Positions 1-8,567 are shown, counted from the stretch's first letter. The stretch is DNA of 17,281 nucleotides from CAVTWJ01 sp964525605 (GCA_964525605.1 CAZGKT010000062.1:1-17281); one strand, 5' to 3'. The notes: a model not told the origin generated them from the sequence alone. Program-made: numbers and translations.

Positions 1-3000
1 AAAAATATCCCCGCCTGACCCCCCGCCCCCGCCCCCGTCATTGCCGGAAGTTCCCACATAACCGCTATAACCGGACGCGTAAATTACCCCGTTCAGGGTG
101 ACACTGCCCGCACTGGTGACACTGACCGCTAAATAACCGCCTCCCAACCCCCCCTGGCCCCCGCCTCCACCCCCATTGGTGTTACCGCCGCCGCCCCCGC
201 TTCCATATTGCGTCGGGGGATAAGGCGAATCGTAGGAGACACCCCCCCCGCCGCCATTGGCTCCTGTGCCGCCGATCCCCCAATGCCCCGCTCCGCCGCC
301 GCCACCTGAGTTGCTTCCCGACCCTTTTCCCAAGCCAGTGCCATTAGCCCCTGTCGCTCCTCCCGGTGCCCCCACGTTGCTCGCGTTGATCTCCGAACCC
401 GAGTTCATGATGAAACTACCGCCATTCACGAAAATCGAGACGCTATTGTTGGTGTCTTGCAACTCGATAATGCCGTTGTTATTCAAGACCACGTTACCGC
501 TGACATTGATCGTGGCGGGGCCCGTGATGTAGCAGACCGAGGGCGAGGCCCCACCCCCGATCGTTACCCCGCAAAAGTTATAGGTACCAGAAGCCAGGGT
601 CGTCGTAGCCCCGCTCGTGCTTAGATTTAGAACACAGGAAGTGGGGGTAGGACTGGGCGTCGTCGTGGGACTCGGCGTGGAAGTAGAGGTGAAAGTGTAG
701 GTATAGGGGCAGTTGCTGTTGTAATCGTATTTGAGGGTCAAGAAATCGTTATTGGTTCCGTTAGACGACTGCCCCGTCACATAAACATCGCTCCCGCTCA
801 TCCCGCCGACGGCCACCGCGTTCGATTGGTCCACCCCAAGGCCCCGGGTAAAGGTCTGGTCCCATAAGACGCTTCCGGCGGGGCCGTATTTGACCGTGTG
901 GTATTTCCCGGCGGAATCCTGTAGGACGGTATAGATGTTTCCCTGTCCATCCACTGCCACCCCAGCGCCCACCGCGGTCACGGCGTTGTTATAGGTGATG
1001 TTGAACGAAATTCCCCCTGAGGCGGTTCCAAACTGGATCAGTCGTCCGATGTTGTGGGAACCGTTACTCGAATATCCCTCAGCGTAAACATAGGTCCCCG
1101 TGGGGTCCACCGCCACGCCGTTGAACTGGTCCAAATTTCCGCTGTTGTAAGGCACGTTCCATGAAATCACGGTGGTACCCGCGTTGTATCGGAGGATGCG
1201 GCCATGGGCGACACTCGAAACGTCCGATTCACCGCCTACATAGATATTTCCCGATGCGTCGCAGGCGATTCCAAACCCCTGGTCGTGGTTCCCTCCCGAG
1301 TCGTACTTTGCGGGCCAGTTCGCTTGAAGGTTTCCGTTCATGTCGTACTTGAGAGTCATGATGTCCCAGTTGGTCGTCGTATAAGACCGTCCCGTGACAT
1401 ACAGGTAGGTGTTGGTCGGATCCACGGCCGCCGCCAGGGCGTCATTGTCATGGAGTCCGCCCGTACCGTCGTAGGTTTTGGCCCATTGGGACACACCCGC
1501 CGAATTGAGTTTCAGGGTCAGATAAATACGCGAGGTGCTTTGCTGGGAACCTGCCGCGAAAACGTCTCCGCTGGAATCAATCGCCAGCCCATAAAGAACC
1601 GCGTTGGCTCCCGGATAACAGGTCGAGTTCCACAAAGCATTCCCATTAGTGTCGTATTTTATGATTCGGAATTGGGTGTTCGCCCCGTTGGGGCATGTGC
1701 CCCCCACGTAAACGTTCCCGCTGCTATCCAACGCGACCGCAGCGGCATTATCCGTTCCCCCGCTGTCATAGATCAGGGGTTGGGCACAGGGAGTGGAGTT
1801 GGGAATAGGCGTCAAAGTGGGCGTGACCGTGACGGTCGGTGTGTTGGTAATGGTCAGGGTGGGGGTGTTGACCGAGAAGCTCAGGATACGGCTGTTATTG
1901 CTGTCCGCCACATAAAGCTGGGAGGCGGAACCGGACAGGCCGGAGGGCTGGTAGAGACTGTTGGCGGAAGGCAGGCACTGGCTTTGGTTGGCGCTGTTGC
2001 CGCTCGTGGTCGGCTGGCCCAAAACCTCATCGGCCGAGGCTCCGTTGGTGGTGGGAATCGTGTTGAAGACCAAGATCCGGTTATTGCCCGAATCGGCGAT
2101 AAATAACGTCGTGCCGTTGCTGTAAACAGCCTGGGGACCGCTCAAGGCGGCGGGTCCGCTCCCGTTCGTGCTGGTCGTGAAACCCGCTTGTCCGACCACC
2201 ACGTTGGCCGGGGCGCTTGTCGTCACCGGTATGCTGTTGTAAATGAGCACCCGGTTATTCTCGTAGTCCGCGATGAAAAGCCGGGTGCCGTCGTAGCAAA
2301 CACCGGAGGGGAAACTCATCGTGCTGGCCGTCTCCCCCCCGTCGTTGGAGATATTGGTGGAGGTGTTCGGCTGCCCCAGGATCACGTATGCGGGCGAGTT
2401 GCTGCTGGTGGGGATCGGGTTGTAGATCAGCACCCGGTTATTGTCCGTGTCCACAACGAAAAGGTAGGCACCGCTGACGCAGATGCCTTCCGGACCATAG
2501 AGGGTGTTATTCGCCGTCGAGCCCCCCTCATTGGAGTTGTTGACGCCCATAGAGATTTGACCCAGCACCAAGCTGGCGTTCGCATTGTTGGTCACGGGAA
2601 TGGAGTTGTAGATCAGAACGCGGTTATTGTTTTGGTCCGAAATGTAAAGCTTGGTTCCGTCGCTGGCCACGCCCCAAGGATTATTAAGCGTATTGGCCGA
2701 AACCGTGCCCCCCTGGTTGGCGCTGCTTCCCGACATGGACGATTGCCCCACCACCACGCTCGCGGCGGGGTTGCTGGTAGTAGGAATCCCGTCGTAGATC
2801 AGCACCCGGTTGTTGGCGGGATCAGCGGAATAAAGGTTGGTCCCGTCCGTGGCCAATCCCGCGGGGTTATGAAGGCTGTTGGCGCTGACCACGCCTCCCC
2901 CGTTGATCTGCCCGCCCGCGAAAGACGTCTGGCCCACCGCGACCGAGGCGTTCGCGTTGTTGGTGACGGGCATGCTGTCGAAGATCAGCGCCCGGTTATT

Positions 3001-4152
3001 GTAGGTGTCCGCGATGAATAGGGTCGTTCCTTTGGCGCTGACGTACATTGGGGAGCGAAGGGTGTTGGCCGCAGGCTGCCCCCCCTGGTTGGGAACACTG
3101 GAATTCATGGACGATTGCCCCACCTCCACATTGGCGGGGGCCCCGTTTGTCACGGGCAGGCTGTTGTAGATGAGCACCCGGCTGTTGGAATAATCCGCGA
3201 TGAGAATCGTCGCGCCGATCGCGTAAACGCCGTAAGGCGAGGAGAGGGAGCTGGCCGACAACCCCCCATAGTTTTGGGCGTTGCCGGTCATCGTGTTCTG
3301 TCCAATGACCAGGGTGGCAGGCGCGTTGTTGGTCACCGGGATCGAGTTGTAGATGAGCACCCGGTTGTTGTCCCGGTCCGCGATGCAAAGATTGGTTCCG
3401 TTGGAGCCCACAGCGACGGGGGATGAAAGGGTGTTGGCGTTGGTCAAACCGCCCTGGTTGGCGCTGCCGCCCGTGAAATTCATCTGGCCCACCACCACGT
3501 TGGCCGGCGCGTTATTGGTCACGGGGATGGAGTTGTAGATCAGAACCCGGTCATTGCCCCAATCCGAAATGAAAAGATAGGAGCCGGTGCCGGAAACGCT
3601 TTGAGGCACGTAAACGGTGTTGGCCTCGGGCGTACCGCCCTGGTTCGAGTCCCAGGAGACGAAATCAACTTGGCCCACCACCACGTCGGCAGGGGTGTCG
3701 TTGGTGACGGGGATCGAGTTGTAGATGAGCACCCGGTTGTTGTCCTGGTCCGCGATGTAAAGCCGTGTCCCGTCGCTGTAAACGCCTGAAGGATTCCGAA
3801 GCGTGTTGGCTCCCGGCGAACTATTACCCTGGTTCTGGCAAAAGGATAAAAAATCCGGCTGGCCGACTACCACGTTGGCCGGGGCGCCGGTCGTCACGGG
3901 AATGCTGTTGTAAATCAGCACCCGGTTGTTGGTGGAGTCCGCGACGTAAAATCGGGTTCCGTCGTAATAGCTGGCTTCCGGCGTGTCCATAACACCGGCC
4001 GCCGGGTTGGCCTGATTGAACCAGCCGTTCATGAAGGTCGGCTGGCCGATCACCAGACTGGACGACTGGTCGGTGACGAAAGCCATTAAAAGGGAGACGA
4101 GGACGGCAGAGAAGACAAAGAGCAAAAAGAGGAAAATTGGTTTGCGAATCAA
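1..4152 (-). CDS. Giant secreted NHL/SBBP-repeat protein with Gly-rich tail (3' end outside window)
   Basis: One frame stays open from a TTG start at 4152 to the left edge: 1384 residues with no stop in the window, so the C-terminus is missing. TTG is chosen because AAGGGGGG lies about 5 bases upstream and the product then begins MIRKPIFLFLLFVFSAVL, a normal signal peptide; the internal ATG at 4086 would lose it. Residues about 30-760 hold 12 NHL-like repeats of about 61 residues with the core NRVLIYNSIPVTN, an ADxxNNRVLIYN turn and VVVGQ. A Thr/Pro linker follows (about 763-784). Seven repeats of the type VAxDxxGNVYVGG (about 785-1150) look like SBBP beta-propeller blades. A second TPSPT linker (about 1152-1171) leads to a beta-rich region and a tail dominated by GGGGG runs from about 1260. 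Such proteins are usually extracellular or surface adhesion/binding scaffolds; the ligand is unknown. It lies downstream of xylB, separated by the 11-bp array, and is probably a separate transcription unit. Confidence 0.85.
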   Translation of the reverse strand, partial: MIRKPIFLFLLFVFSAVLVSLLMAFVTDQSSSLVIGQPTFMNGWFNQANPAAGVMDTPEASYYDGTRFYVADSTNNRVLIYNSIPVTTGAPANVVVGQPDFLSFCQNQGNSSPGANTLRNPSGVYSDGTRLYIADQDNNRVLIYNSIPVTNDTPADVVVGQVDFVSWDSNQGGTPEANTVYVPQSVSGTGSYLFISDWGNDRVLIYNSIPVTNNAPANVVVGQMNFTGGSANQGGLTNANTLSSPVAVGSNGTNLCIADRDNNRVLIYNSIPVTNNAPATLVIGQNTMTGNAQNYGGLSASSLSSPYGVYAIGATILIADYSNSRVLIYNSLPVTNGAPANVEVGQSSMNSSVPNQGGQPAANTLRSPMYVSAKGTTLFIADTYNNRALIFDSMPVTNNANASVAVGQTSFAGGQINGGGVVSANSLHNPAGLATDGTNLYSADPANNRVLIYDGIPTTSNPAASVVVGQSSMSGSSANQGGTVSANTLNNPWGVASDGTKLYISDQNNNRVLIYNSIPVTNNANASLVLGQISMGVNNSNEGGSTANNTLYGPEGICVSGAYLFVVDTDNNRVLIYNPIPTSSNSPAYVILGQPNTSTNISNDGGETASTMSFPSGVCYDGTRLFIADYENNRVLIYNSIPVTTSAPANVVVGQAGFTTSTNGSGPAALSGPQAVYSNGTTLFIADSGNNRILVFNTIPTTNGASADEVLGQPTTSGNSANQSQCLPSANSLYQPSGLSGSASQLYVADSNNSRILSFSVNTPTLTITNTPTVTVTPTLTPIPNSTPCAQPLIYDSGGTDNAAAVALDSSGNVYVGGTCPNGANTQFRIIKYDTNGNALWNSTCYPGANAVLYGLAIDSSGDVFAAGSQQSTSRIYLTLKLNSAGVSQWAKTYDGTGGLHDNDALAAAVDPTNTYLYVTGRSYTTTNWDIMTLKYDMNGNLQANWPAKYDSGGNHDQGFGIACDASGNIYVGGESDVSSVAHGRILRYNAGTTVISWNVPYNSGNLDQFNGVAVDPTGTYVYAEGYSSNGSHNIGRLIQFGTASGGISFNITYNNAVTAVGAGVAVDGQGNIYTVLQDSAGKYHTVKYGPAGSVLWDQTFTRGLGVDQSNAVAVGGMSGSDVYVTGQSSNGTNNDFLTLKYDYNSNCPYTYTFTSTSTPSPTTTPSPTPTSCVLNLSTSGATTTLASGTYNFCGVTIGGGASPSVCYITGPATINVSGNVVLNNNGIIELQDTNNSVSIFVNGGSFIMNSGSEINASNVGAPGGATGANGTGLGKGSGSNSGGGGGAGHWGIGGTGANGGGGGVSYDSPYPPTQYGSGGGGGNTNGGGGGGQGGLGGGYLAVSVTSAGSVTLNGVIYASGYSGYVGTSGNDGGGGGGSGGDIF

Positions 4153-4457
4153 ATCCGCCCCCCTTGAGTGGGTGCGAATTTGGTTAGTGATGCGTTAAAG
4201 TTTTTATACCGATTTAAGGGCAAACGAAAATCCTTTTTAAAAATAATGCTTACATTTCATTCGGTTTGGTTGGCAGACCAAATATGCCTGAAGAGTCTAA
4301 GCGGGAGGTATGACGAAGATTAGTTAAGTTTACCACTTTGATTGTGGGTCAGTAGGCGGAAGTAAAGTAGCTTCAGATACCCTTGTTATCAAATTCGTTT
4401 GGCGGAACGGGAGTCAGCGGTTCCTCCAATAAACGAGATCTCAGTTTTGGTAAAAGT
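4153..4457. other. Non-coding spacer upstream of the giant secreted protein gene
   Basis: No convincing gene, tRNA or riboswitch was found here. The stretch should contain the promoter of the leftward secreted-protein gene. A TATAAA-like box (minus strand, about 4203-4208) is present, but no acceptable -35 box pairs with it. Two short inverted repeats are visible: TTTGGT/ACCAAA at 4265-4282, and GGAAC/GTTCC at 4404-4424. Neither is followed by a T tract that would make it an intrinsic terminator. The function of both is unknown. Confidence 0.4.
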
Positions 4458-4868
4458 GGTATTACCCCGGTTTATCCGGTATTTCGATGGTATGAGGCCG
4501 GTATGAGGGTGGTATACGGACTGGTATTCAGTGGTATGAACCCGGTATGAGGGTGGTATTGGGTAGTATTGGGCCGGTATTCATACGGTATTGGGAGTGG
4601 TATTGGATGGTATGAGCCCGGTATTGGGCTGATATTCATCCGGTATCAGGTGGTATTGGGTGCGGTACAAATCGGTATTAGCGGAATCGATTTTGGTATA
4701 GGGGTTGTATACGGCCATTTTGGCCCGGTATACGGCCTGTATACGGCTGGTACACGGGGTGTATACGGGTTATTCGTTTCGGTATATGGGGATGTACACG
4801 GGTGTATACGGGCTAGCCCAGTTGGTATACGGCTTGTACACGGTCGCTAAACGGGGTGTATACGTTGG
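4458..4868. repeat. Degenerate 11-bp tandem array (GGTATNNGGNN / TGTATACGGSN), about 38 units
   Basis: Units starting GGTAT or a close variant begin at 4458, 4469, 4478, 4489, 4500, 4511, 4523, 4533, 4544, 4555, 4565, 4576, 4587, 4599, 4609, 4620, 4631, 4642, 4652, 4664 and 4674, and continue as GGTAT/TGTAT/TGTAC units to about 4857. Steps are almost all 10, 11 or 12 bases, and a 12 is often balanced by an adjacent 10, so the grid is kept. The left half is rich in GGTATTGGG and GGTATGAGG; the right half changes to GTATACGG, with eight GTATAC palindromes in the whole array. It lies between the xylB stop and the promoter side of the secreted-protein gene. Since 11 is not a multiple of 3, no simple protein repeat is maintained, and I see it as non-coding. 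Confidence 0.8.
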
Positions 4869-4913
4869 TCCAACCGGGTGAGCTGGTGAGCAACCCGCCC
4901 GAGCGAAATCCCC

Positions 4914-6443
4914 TCACCCCTTCAAAAGCACCTTCCAGATATCCCCATAAGGTTTCTTCAAGGAGGGATAGAGCCCCTTGAACACCCCGTACCATTCGTT
5001 GTACCGGGCCACGGAGGCTTTTCGGGGTTGGGTTCGGCTGGTCACCCGGATCAGGGCCGAGCAGGCTTGCTTCAGGTTGCCATAGGCCCCCACCCCCACC
5101 ATCGCCAGGATGGCCGCCCCATAGGCCGGGCCTTCTTTACTATTTACTGTGACAATTTCAGCCCCATAGATATCGGCCTGAAGCTGGCGCCAGAAGGGGT
5201 TCACCGCCCCGCCCCCGGTGGCTACCACCCGGCGGATGGGAACCTTGAGTTCCCTGAAGATCTCCAGCGAGTCCCTCATGCCAAAGGTGATGCCCTCAAA
5301 GACCGACCGGGCAAAATGCTCACGGCCATGCCGGGCCCCCGCACCCACAAAAGCCGCCCGGGCCAGGGGGTCTTTATGGGGCGTTCGTTCGCCCATGAGA
5401 TATGGAAGAAAAAGCAGGCCTTCGCTTCCCTCCGGCGCACGGGAAGCTTCCTGGCTCAAGAGGTTATAGGGGTCCATCTTTTCCTTCAGGGCCAAAACCT
5501 TCTCGTGCATTCCCAACCCATCCCGGTACCAGCGAAGGGCGTAACCCGCCGAAAGCATGACACCCATGAGATACCACTTTTCGGGCACGGACCCGCAAAA
5601 GGTATGGGCCCTCATTTGGGGGTCCACCTGCACCTTTTCGGAATGGGCCAGTACCACGCCCGAGGTTCCTAGGCTGGCCATGACATCGCCGGGTTGGATG
5701 ATGCCGTTCCCCGCCGCCCCGCAAGCGTTATCCGCCCCGCCCCCCACCACCGGGGTCTTGGGGGATAGCCCCAGCTTCTTAGCGGTTTCAAGGGTCAGAA
5801 GCCCCGAGATGTCTTGCGATTCGGTGACCGCCGGGAACCAGGCCACCGGCACCCCGACCTTGGATAACAATTCTTTCGACCAACGGCGGTTCTTGACGTC
5901 AAAGCACAGGGTCCCCGCCGCGTCGGAAACATCGGTGGCCAGTTCGCCGGTCCACTTGTAGCGAATGTAGTCCTTGGGCAAGAGCACATGGGCGATGCGG
6001 GCATAGACCTTCGGTTCGTGCTTTTTCACCCAGAGGATCTTGGGCAGGGTGAACCCTTCCAGCGCCGGATTGGAAACCCACTTGCGAAGGTTACCTTCCC
6101 CCGCCTTTCGGGTGATCTCCACACATTCTGAATGGGTGCGAGTATCGCACCAGAGAAGCGCGGGCCGAAGCACCTTGCCATTCTTATCGAGGAAGACGGA
6201 AGAATGCATCTGCCCCGAAAGCCCAATCGCTTGAACCTCAACCTTCCCCGCCATCTTCACCGCCGCCGAAACCGCCTCGTTGGCTGCCTTGAGCCAGGTA
6301 TCGGGATGCTGTTCCGCCCACCCGGGATGGGGCGTGAAAAGGGGATATTCCACCGTGACGGAGGAGAGGACTTTGCCCGCTTCGGAAACCACGATGGCCT
6401 TAGTGCCAGAAGTGCCGATGTCACAACCGATGACTGCTTTCAT
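4914..6443 (-). CDS. xylB: Xylulokinase (FGGY family)
   Basis: 509 residues, the usual length of the family. It phosphorylates D-xylulose to D-xylulose 5-phosphate with ATP in the cytoplasm, the step after xylose isomerase (XylA, 13844-15010). Visible family features are the N-terminal phosphate loop DIGTSGTKA (residues 8-16), GLSGQMH (74-80), LLWCDTRT (96-103), the GGGADNA segment with the probable catalytic Asp238, and a C-terminal VATGGGAVNPFWRQ ATP-binding motif. The start is placed at the ATG at 6443, with GGAGG four bases upstream, rather than an upstream in-frame Met that would add ten unusual residues (MLFANRIGGL). The first 20 or so codons and the ribosome-binding site are duplicated at 7337-7419. 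An imperfect inverted repeat (GGGTGAG 4876-4882, CTCACCC 4913-4919) overlaps the stop but lacks a T tract. FGGY kinases vary in sugar specificity; xylA in the same locus makes xylulose the best guess. Confidence 0.9.
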   Translation of the reverse strand: MKAVIGCDIGTSGTKAIVVSEAGKVLSSVTVEYPLFTPHPGWAEQHPDTWLKAANEAVSAAVKMAGKVEVQAIGLSGQMHSSVFLDKNGKVLRPALLWCDTRTHSECVEITRKAGEGNLRKWVSNPALEGFTLPKILWVKKHEPKVYARIAHVLLPKDYIRYKWTGELATDVSDAAGTLCFDVKNRRWSKELLSKVGVPVAWFPAVTESQDISGLLTLETAKKLGLSPKTPVVGGGADNACGAAGNGIIQPGDVMASLGTSGVVLAHSEKVQVDPQMRAHTFCGSVPEKWYLMGVMLSAGYALRWYRDGLGMHEKVLALKEKMDPYNLLSQEASRAPEGSEGLLFLPYLMGERTPHKDPLARAAFVGAGARHGREHFARSVFEGITFGMRDSLEIFRELKVPIRRVVATGGGAVNPFWRQLQADIYGAEIVTVNSKEGPAYGAAILAMVGVGAYGNLKQACSALIRVTSRTQPRKASVARYNEWYGVFKGLYPSLKKPYGDIWKVLLKG

Positions 6444-6513
6444 GAGGCCTCCGATACGATTTGCGAAAAGCAACTTAGAGTTCCGCCGTAAACAAACCTA
6501 TTCAAACCCTTAG

Positions 6514-6978
6514 TCACAAATGCCTTTCAACTGCTTTTATGACCCAAGGATCGATTACAACTTTCGGGTTAGCTTTTTGAACATAACGAATAAGATCCGT
6601 TAATACCGCATGAGAGTTTTGCGTTCTAGTAAACCCAATATGAAGTTCGCTACCATCCGTTGTACGAACCGTAGTATGTGAAAAAAGGGATCGATATTCG
6701 CGTTCTCGAAAAACACGCTCAACTTGGCTCCACTTATATTTTTGTTTAACTTTTTTATTAAAATCTTCAAGAATTTCAAATCCTTGATCGTTATAAGTCC
6801 ACATCGGAATGAAAAAAGTTAGCCAGAAATCCCAAACAAAGAATCCACCCAAAACAATCAAATATCCTACATATGGCCCAAAACTGATTTCGTCATATTT
6901 GATCATTTTCCAAATCGTCCCCAAAAAGGCAAAACCCAAGAACGTTGGTATTATCACCGTCCTATAAACCTTCTTCAT
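6514..6978 (-). CDS. Small membrane protein with cytoplasmic PH-like domain, unknown function
   Basis: 154 residues. Two hydrophobic segments (about 7-24 and 36-58) suggest a membrane hairpin. The C-terminal half (about 62-140) is soluble, with strands and a final helix (LTDLIRYVQKA) that resemble bacterial PH-like domains; this is a weak resemblance, not a family assignment. The start is supported by AAGGTGAG upstream of the ATG. The gene is markedly AT-rich (13 of 60 GC in the stretch 6721-6780, against 36 of 60 in 5221-5280 of xylB), so it looks acquired. It sits between a duplicated gene-end mosaic (7094-7419) and xylB. No link to sugar metabolism is evident. Confidence 0.65.
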   Translation of the reverse strand: MKKVYRTVIIPTFLGFAFLGTIWKMIKYDEISFGPYVGYLIVLGGFFVWDFWLTFFIPMWTYNDQGFEILEDFNKKVKQKYKWSQVERVFREREYRSLFSHTTVRTTDGSELHIGFTRTQNSHAVLTDLIRYVQKANPKVVIDPWVIKAVERHL

Positions 6979-7093
6979 TACCTCTCACCTTTCAAAGCCA
7001 ATTTTTATAAGACTCCCGGGATTGGGAACGAATAACCGCTTCATCCACATTATTGTCCATTCCACTTTTTAACTTTATCCATTTTTCCCAAAA

Positions 7094-7230
7094 GGTCCGT
7101 GAGCGAAATCAGAAACCCCGCCTTCGGCAGGGCCACCGTGACTTTCCAGAGATTCCCCTTTGAACATTTCCCGCAATTGCCGAACCAGTTGAAGGTGGTG
7201 GCGTACCACTGTTCCGATTGGCCGCCATTA
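7094..7230 (-). pseudogene. Copy C of the 3' end of the 9264-11243 gene
   Basis: This fragment translates to GGQSEQWYATTFNWFGNCGK and on to an ISLTDLLGK end, matching the C-terminus of the protein encoded at 9264-11243 (GGQSEQWYATTFNWFG through ISLADLS). The alignment to copy A (9272-9408) needs no gaps. By hand count about 16 of 133 bases differ. The body of the gene is absent, so this is a relic. Together with the adjacent vapC tail (7231-7321) it matches copy B as one continuous block. Confidence 0.85.
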
Positions 7231-7248
7231 TCCCTCGGACGAGAAATT

Positions 7249-7401
7249 TCATTCTTGGTGTAGCGAAATGGGCAAGCGCTTGGAATAGAATCGGAAATCA
7301 TTGTCCGAAGAAAAAAAGGAAGAAATGGCCTTTCTCGTTTCGGAAACCACGATGGCTTTGGTACCAGATGTACCGATGTCACAACCGATGACTGCTTTCA
7401 T
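7249..7401 (-). pseudogene. Chimeric relic: xylB head fused in frame to vapC tail
   Basis: A 50-codon frame begins MKAVIGCDIGTSGTKAIVVS, identical to the XylB N-terminus, then after a short join (RKAIS) continues FFSSDNDFRFYSKRLPISLH, matching the VapC C-terminus (IFSSDSDFRLYSKRLPISLH). The copied xylB part spans 7337-7419, matches 6379-6461 and includes the ribosome-binding site (CGGAGGCC before ATG). The vapC part spans about 7231-7321. It lacks every catalytic residue of XylB beyond the first loop and all but the last acidic residues of the PIN domain, so neither activity is expected. It could still be translated, because start and ribosome-binding site are intact. Confidence 0.8.
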
Positions 7402-7455
7402 GTGGCCTCCGTTATGATTCTCTAAGAACAAATCAAATTTCTGTGCTTTTTAAAA

Positions 7456-8346
7456 TCATTGATAAACATTCATAGCCGAATTAAACCCATACGTGACCGG
7501 AACACTGTTTTCGTCCCGTCTGCCTTTTATAACTATTACCAAATTCCCATCCTTATTCAGATCCAGAAGAACAATATTATGACCGTATGCATGAAGTGTA
7601 TTCGTGCATTTTTCAGTAGACCATTCGACTATGTTTGCGCAATCTCCTCCAGCCCCACTTATGTGAACATTCATATAAACCTGCGATCTTTTGCCTTTTC
7701 TCAAGGGTTCAACTTTGAAATCATTTAGATACATATAACCTATCGTGCCGCCTAACCATTCCTCATCATTTTTATCTTTCGAAGGGTCCAGCTTATAAAC
7801 AACTTGATCTTTATCGTAAATGTATAAACTCATAAATGATTTTCCATACCACGGCTGCATAACATACCGGAAAGTAAGTACGATTTTTTCAGTGCTCCCA
7901 TCCCCTTTTAAATCCGAAAAGTAAGTTACGCATTGAGTTAGTTCATTGTCTTTTTTGTAAACCTTCATCAATTCATAGAAATGCGTTTCTTCTTCAGGCG
8001 TGAAATGATTGTTGTTTTCGTTTTTATCAATTTTATCCATCATAAAACGAGTCATTTGCGTTCGAATAATCATGAGTTTCTGTTTTAAATCTTTTACTTT
8101 CTCAGGGGTCAATTTCCCGGATTTTTCGTCCTCCCGCATTAAATTTTCTTGGAAAGTTTCCTCGTCGGTGATTTTGGAACCTGGAGAGTAACCATAATTC
8201 CGAGGTTTGATGTGCGTGGGGGAAGTAGAACTAGTTGGTGTGGTTTGTAGGCTTGCTTGTGCCAAACAAAGCGAAGGTAATAAGCAAGCAATAAAAATGC
8301 ATTTGATACCAAGATCGCTTTTAATTATTAAACCTAATCGTTTCAT
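7456..8346 (-). CDS. Secreted protein of unknown function with two Asp-rich calcium-type loops
   Basis: 296 residues from the ATG at 8346, chosen because GAGGT lies four bases upstream and the product then starts with a signal peptide (MKRLGLIIKSDLGIKCIFIA, ending near LCLA/Q at residue 29). The longer frame from 8397 would place 17 odd residues before it. The mature part starts with a Ser/Thr/Pro stretch, then a charged helical segment (about 70-125) containing an imperfect EF-hand-like DKNENNN. Two DLxxDG loops, DLKGDG (145-150) and DLNKDG (262-267), each followed by hydrophobic strands, resemble FG-GAP/VCBS calcium loops. No enzyme motif is recognised. It is AT-rich (19 and 23 of 60 GC in two stretches counted), unlike the sugar genes, and is flanked on both sides by duplicated gene ends, so it looks like acquired cargo. 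Confidence 0.7.
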   Translation of the reverse strand: MKRLGLIIKSDLGIKCIFIACLLPSLCLAQASLQTTPTSSTSPTHIKPRNYGYSPGSKITDEETFQENLMREDEKSGKLTPEKVKDLKQKLMIIRTQMTRFMMDKIDKNENNNHFTPEEETHFYELMKVYKKDNELTQCVTYFSDLKGDGSTEKIVLTFRYVMQPWYGKSFMSLYIYDKDQVVYKLDPSKDKNDEEWLGGTIGYMYLNDFKVEPLRKGKRSQVYMNVHISGAGGDCANIVEWSTEKCTNTLHAYGHNIVLLDLNKDGNLVIVIKGRRDENSVPVTYGFNSAMNVYQ

Positions 8347-8430
8347 AGTTACCTCACAGGTAGAATTCGAACAAACCTTCATCATAAAGCTTCGCAATAC
8401 ACCTATTATTTTAGTTCTGTTTCCCCAACA

Positions 8431-8567
8431 AATCCGTGAGCGAAATCAGATGCCCAACTTTCAGCAGGGCCACCGTCACTTTCCAGAGATTCCCCTTCGA
8501 ATACTTCCCGCAATCGCCGAACCAGTTGAAGGTGGTGGCATACCACTGTTCGGATTGGCCGCTATTA
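8431..8567 (-). pseudogene. Copy B of the 3' end of the 9264-11243 gene, joined to the vapC stop
   Basis: This region encodes SGQSEQWYATTFNWFGDCGK and an ISLTDLLGK end, again the C-terminal segment of the 9264-11243 product without its body. It aligns without gaps to copy A (offset 841 bases) and to copy C (offset 1337 bases). The vapC stop codon (8565-8567) lies exactly at the join, so the last VapC residues are written by the junction. The block 8433-8658, comprising this fragment plus the vapC tail, recurs at 7096-7321 with about 22 differences in 222 positions counted. Confidence 0.85.

Noticed and set aside
1204..3021. Long plus-strand frames (1204-2106, 2188-3021) with apparent protein repeats
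   Set aside because: They are antisense to the repeat-rich secreted-protein gene; their periodicity is the mirror of the NHL-like repeats, and the minus-strand frame has the signal peptide, ribosome-binding site and domain pattern.
4569..4850. Plus-strand 93-codon frame rich in YG
   Set aside because: It is read through the 11-bp array; the unit length is not a multiple of three, there is no ribosome-binding site, and the repeats keep DNA spacing rather than a peptide unit.
4458..4868. CRISPR array
   Set aside because: The unit is about 11 bp with no spacers, and no cas gene is present.
4876..4919. Intrinsic terminator after xylB
   Set aside because: The GGGTGAG/CTCACCC arms are short, have a 30-base loop and no following T tract in the direction of transcription.
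6444..6473. Ten extra N-terminal residues for XylB
   Set aside because: GGAGG lies right before the ATG at 6443, and the protein begins there with the conserved kinase loop.
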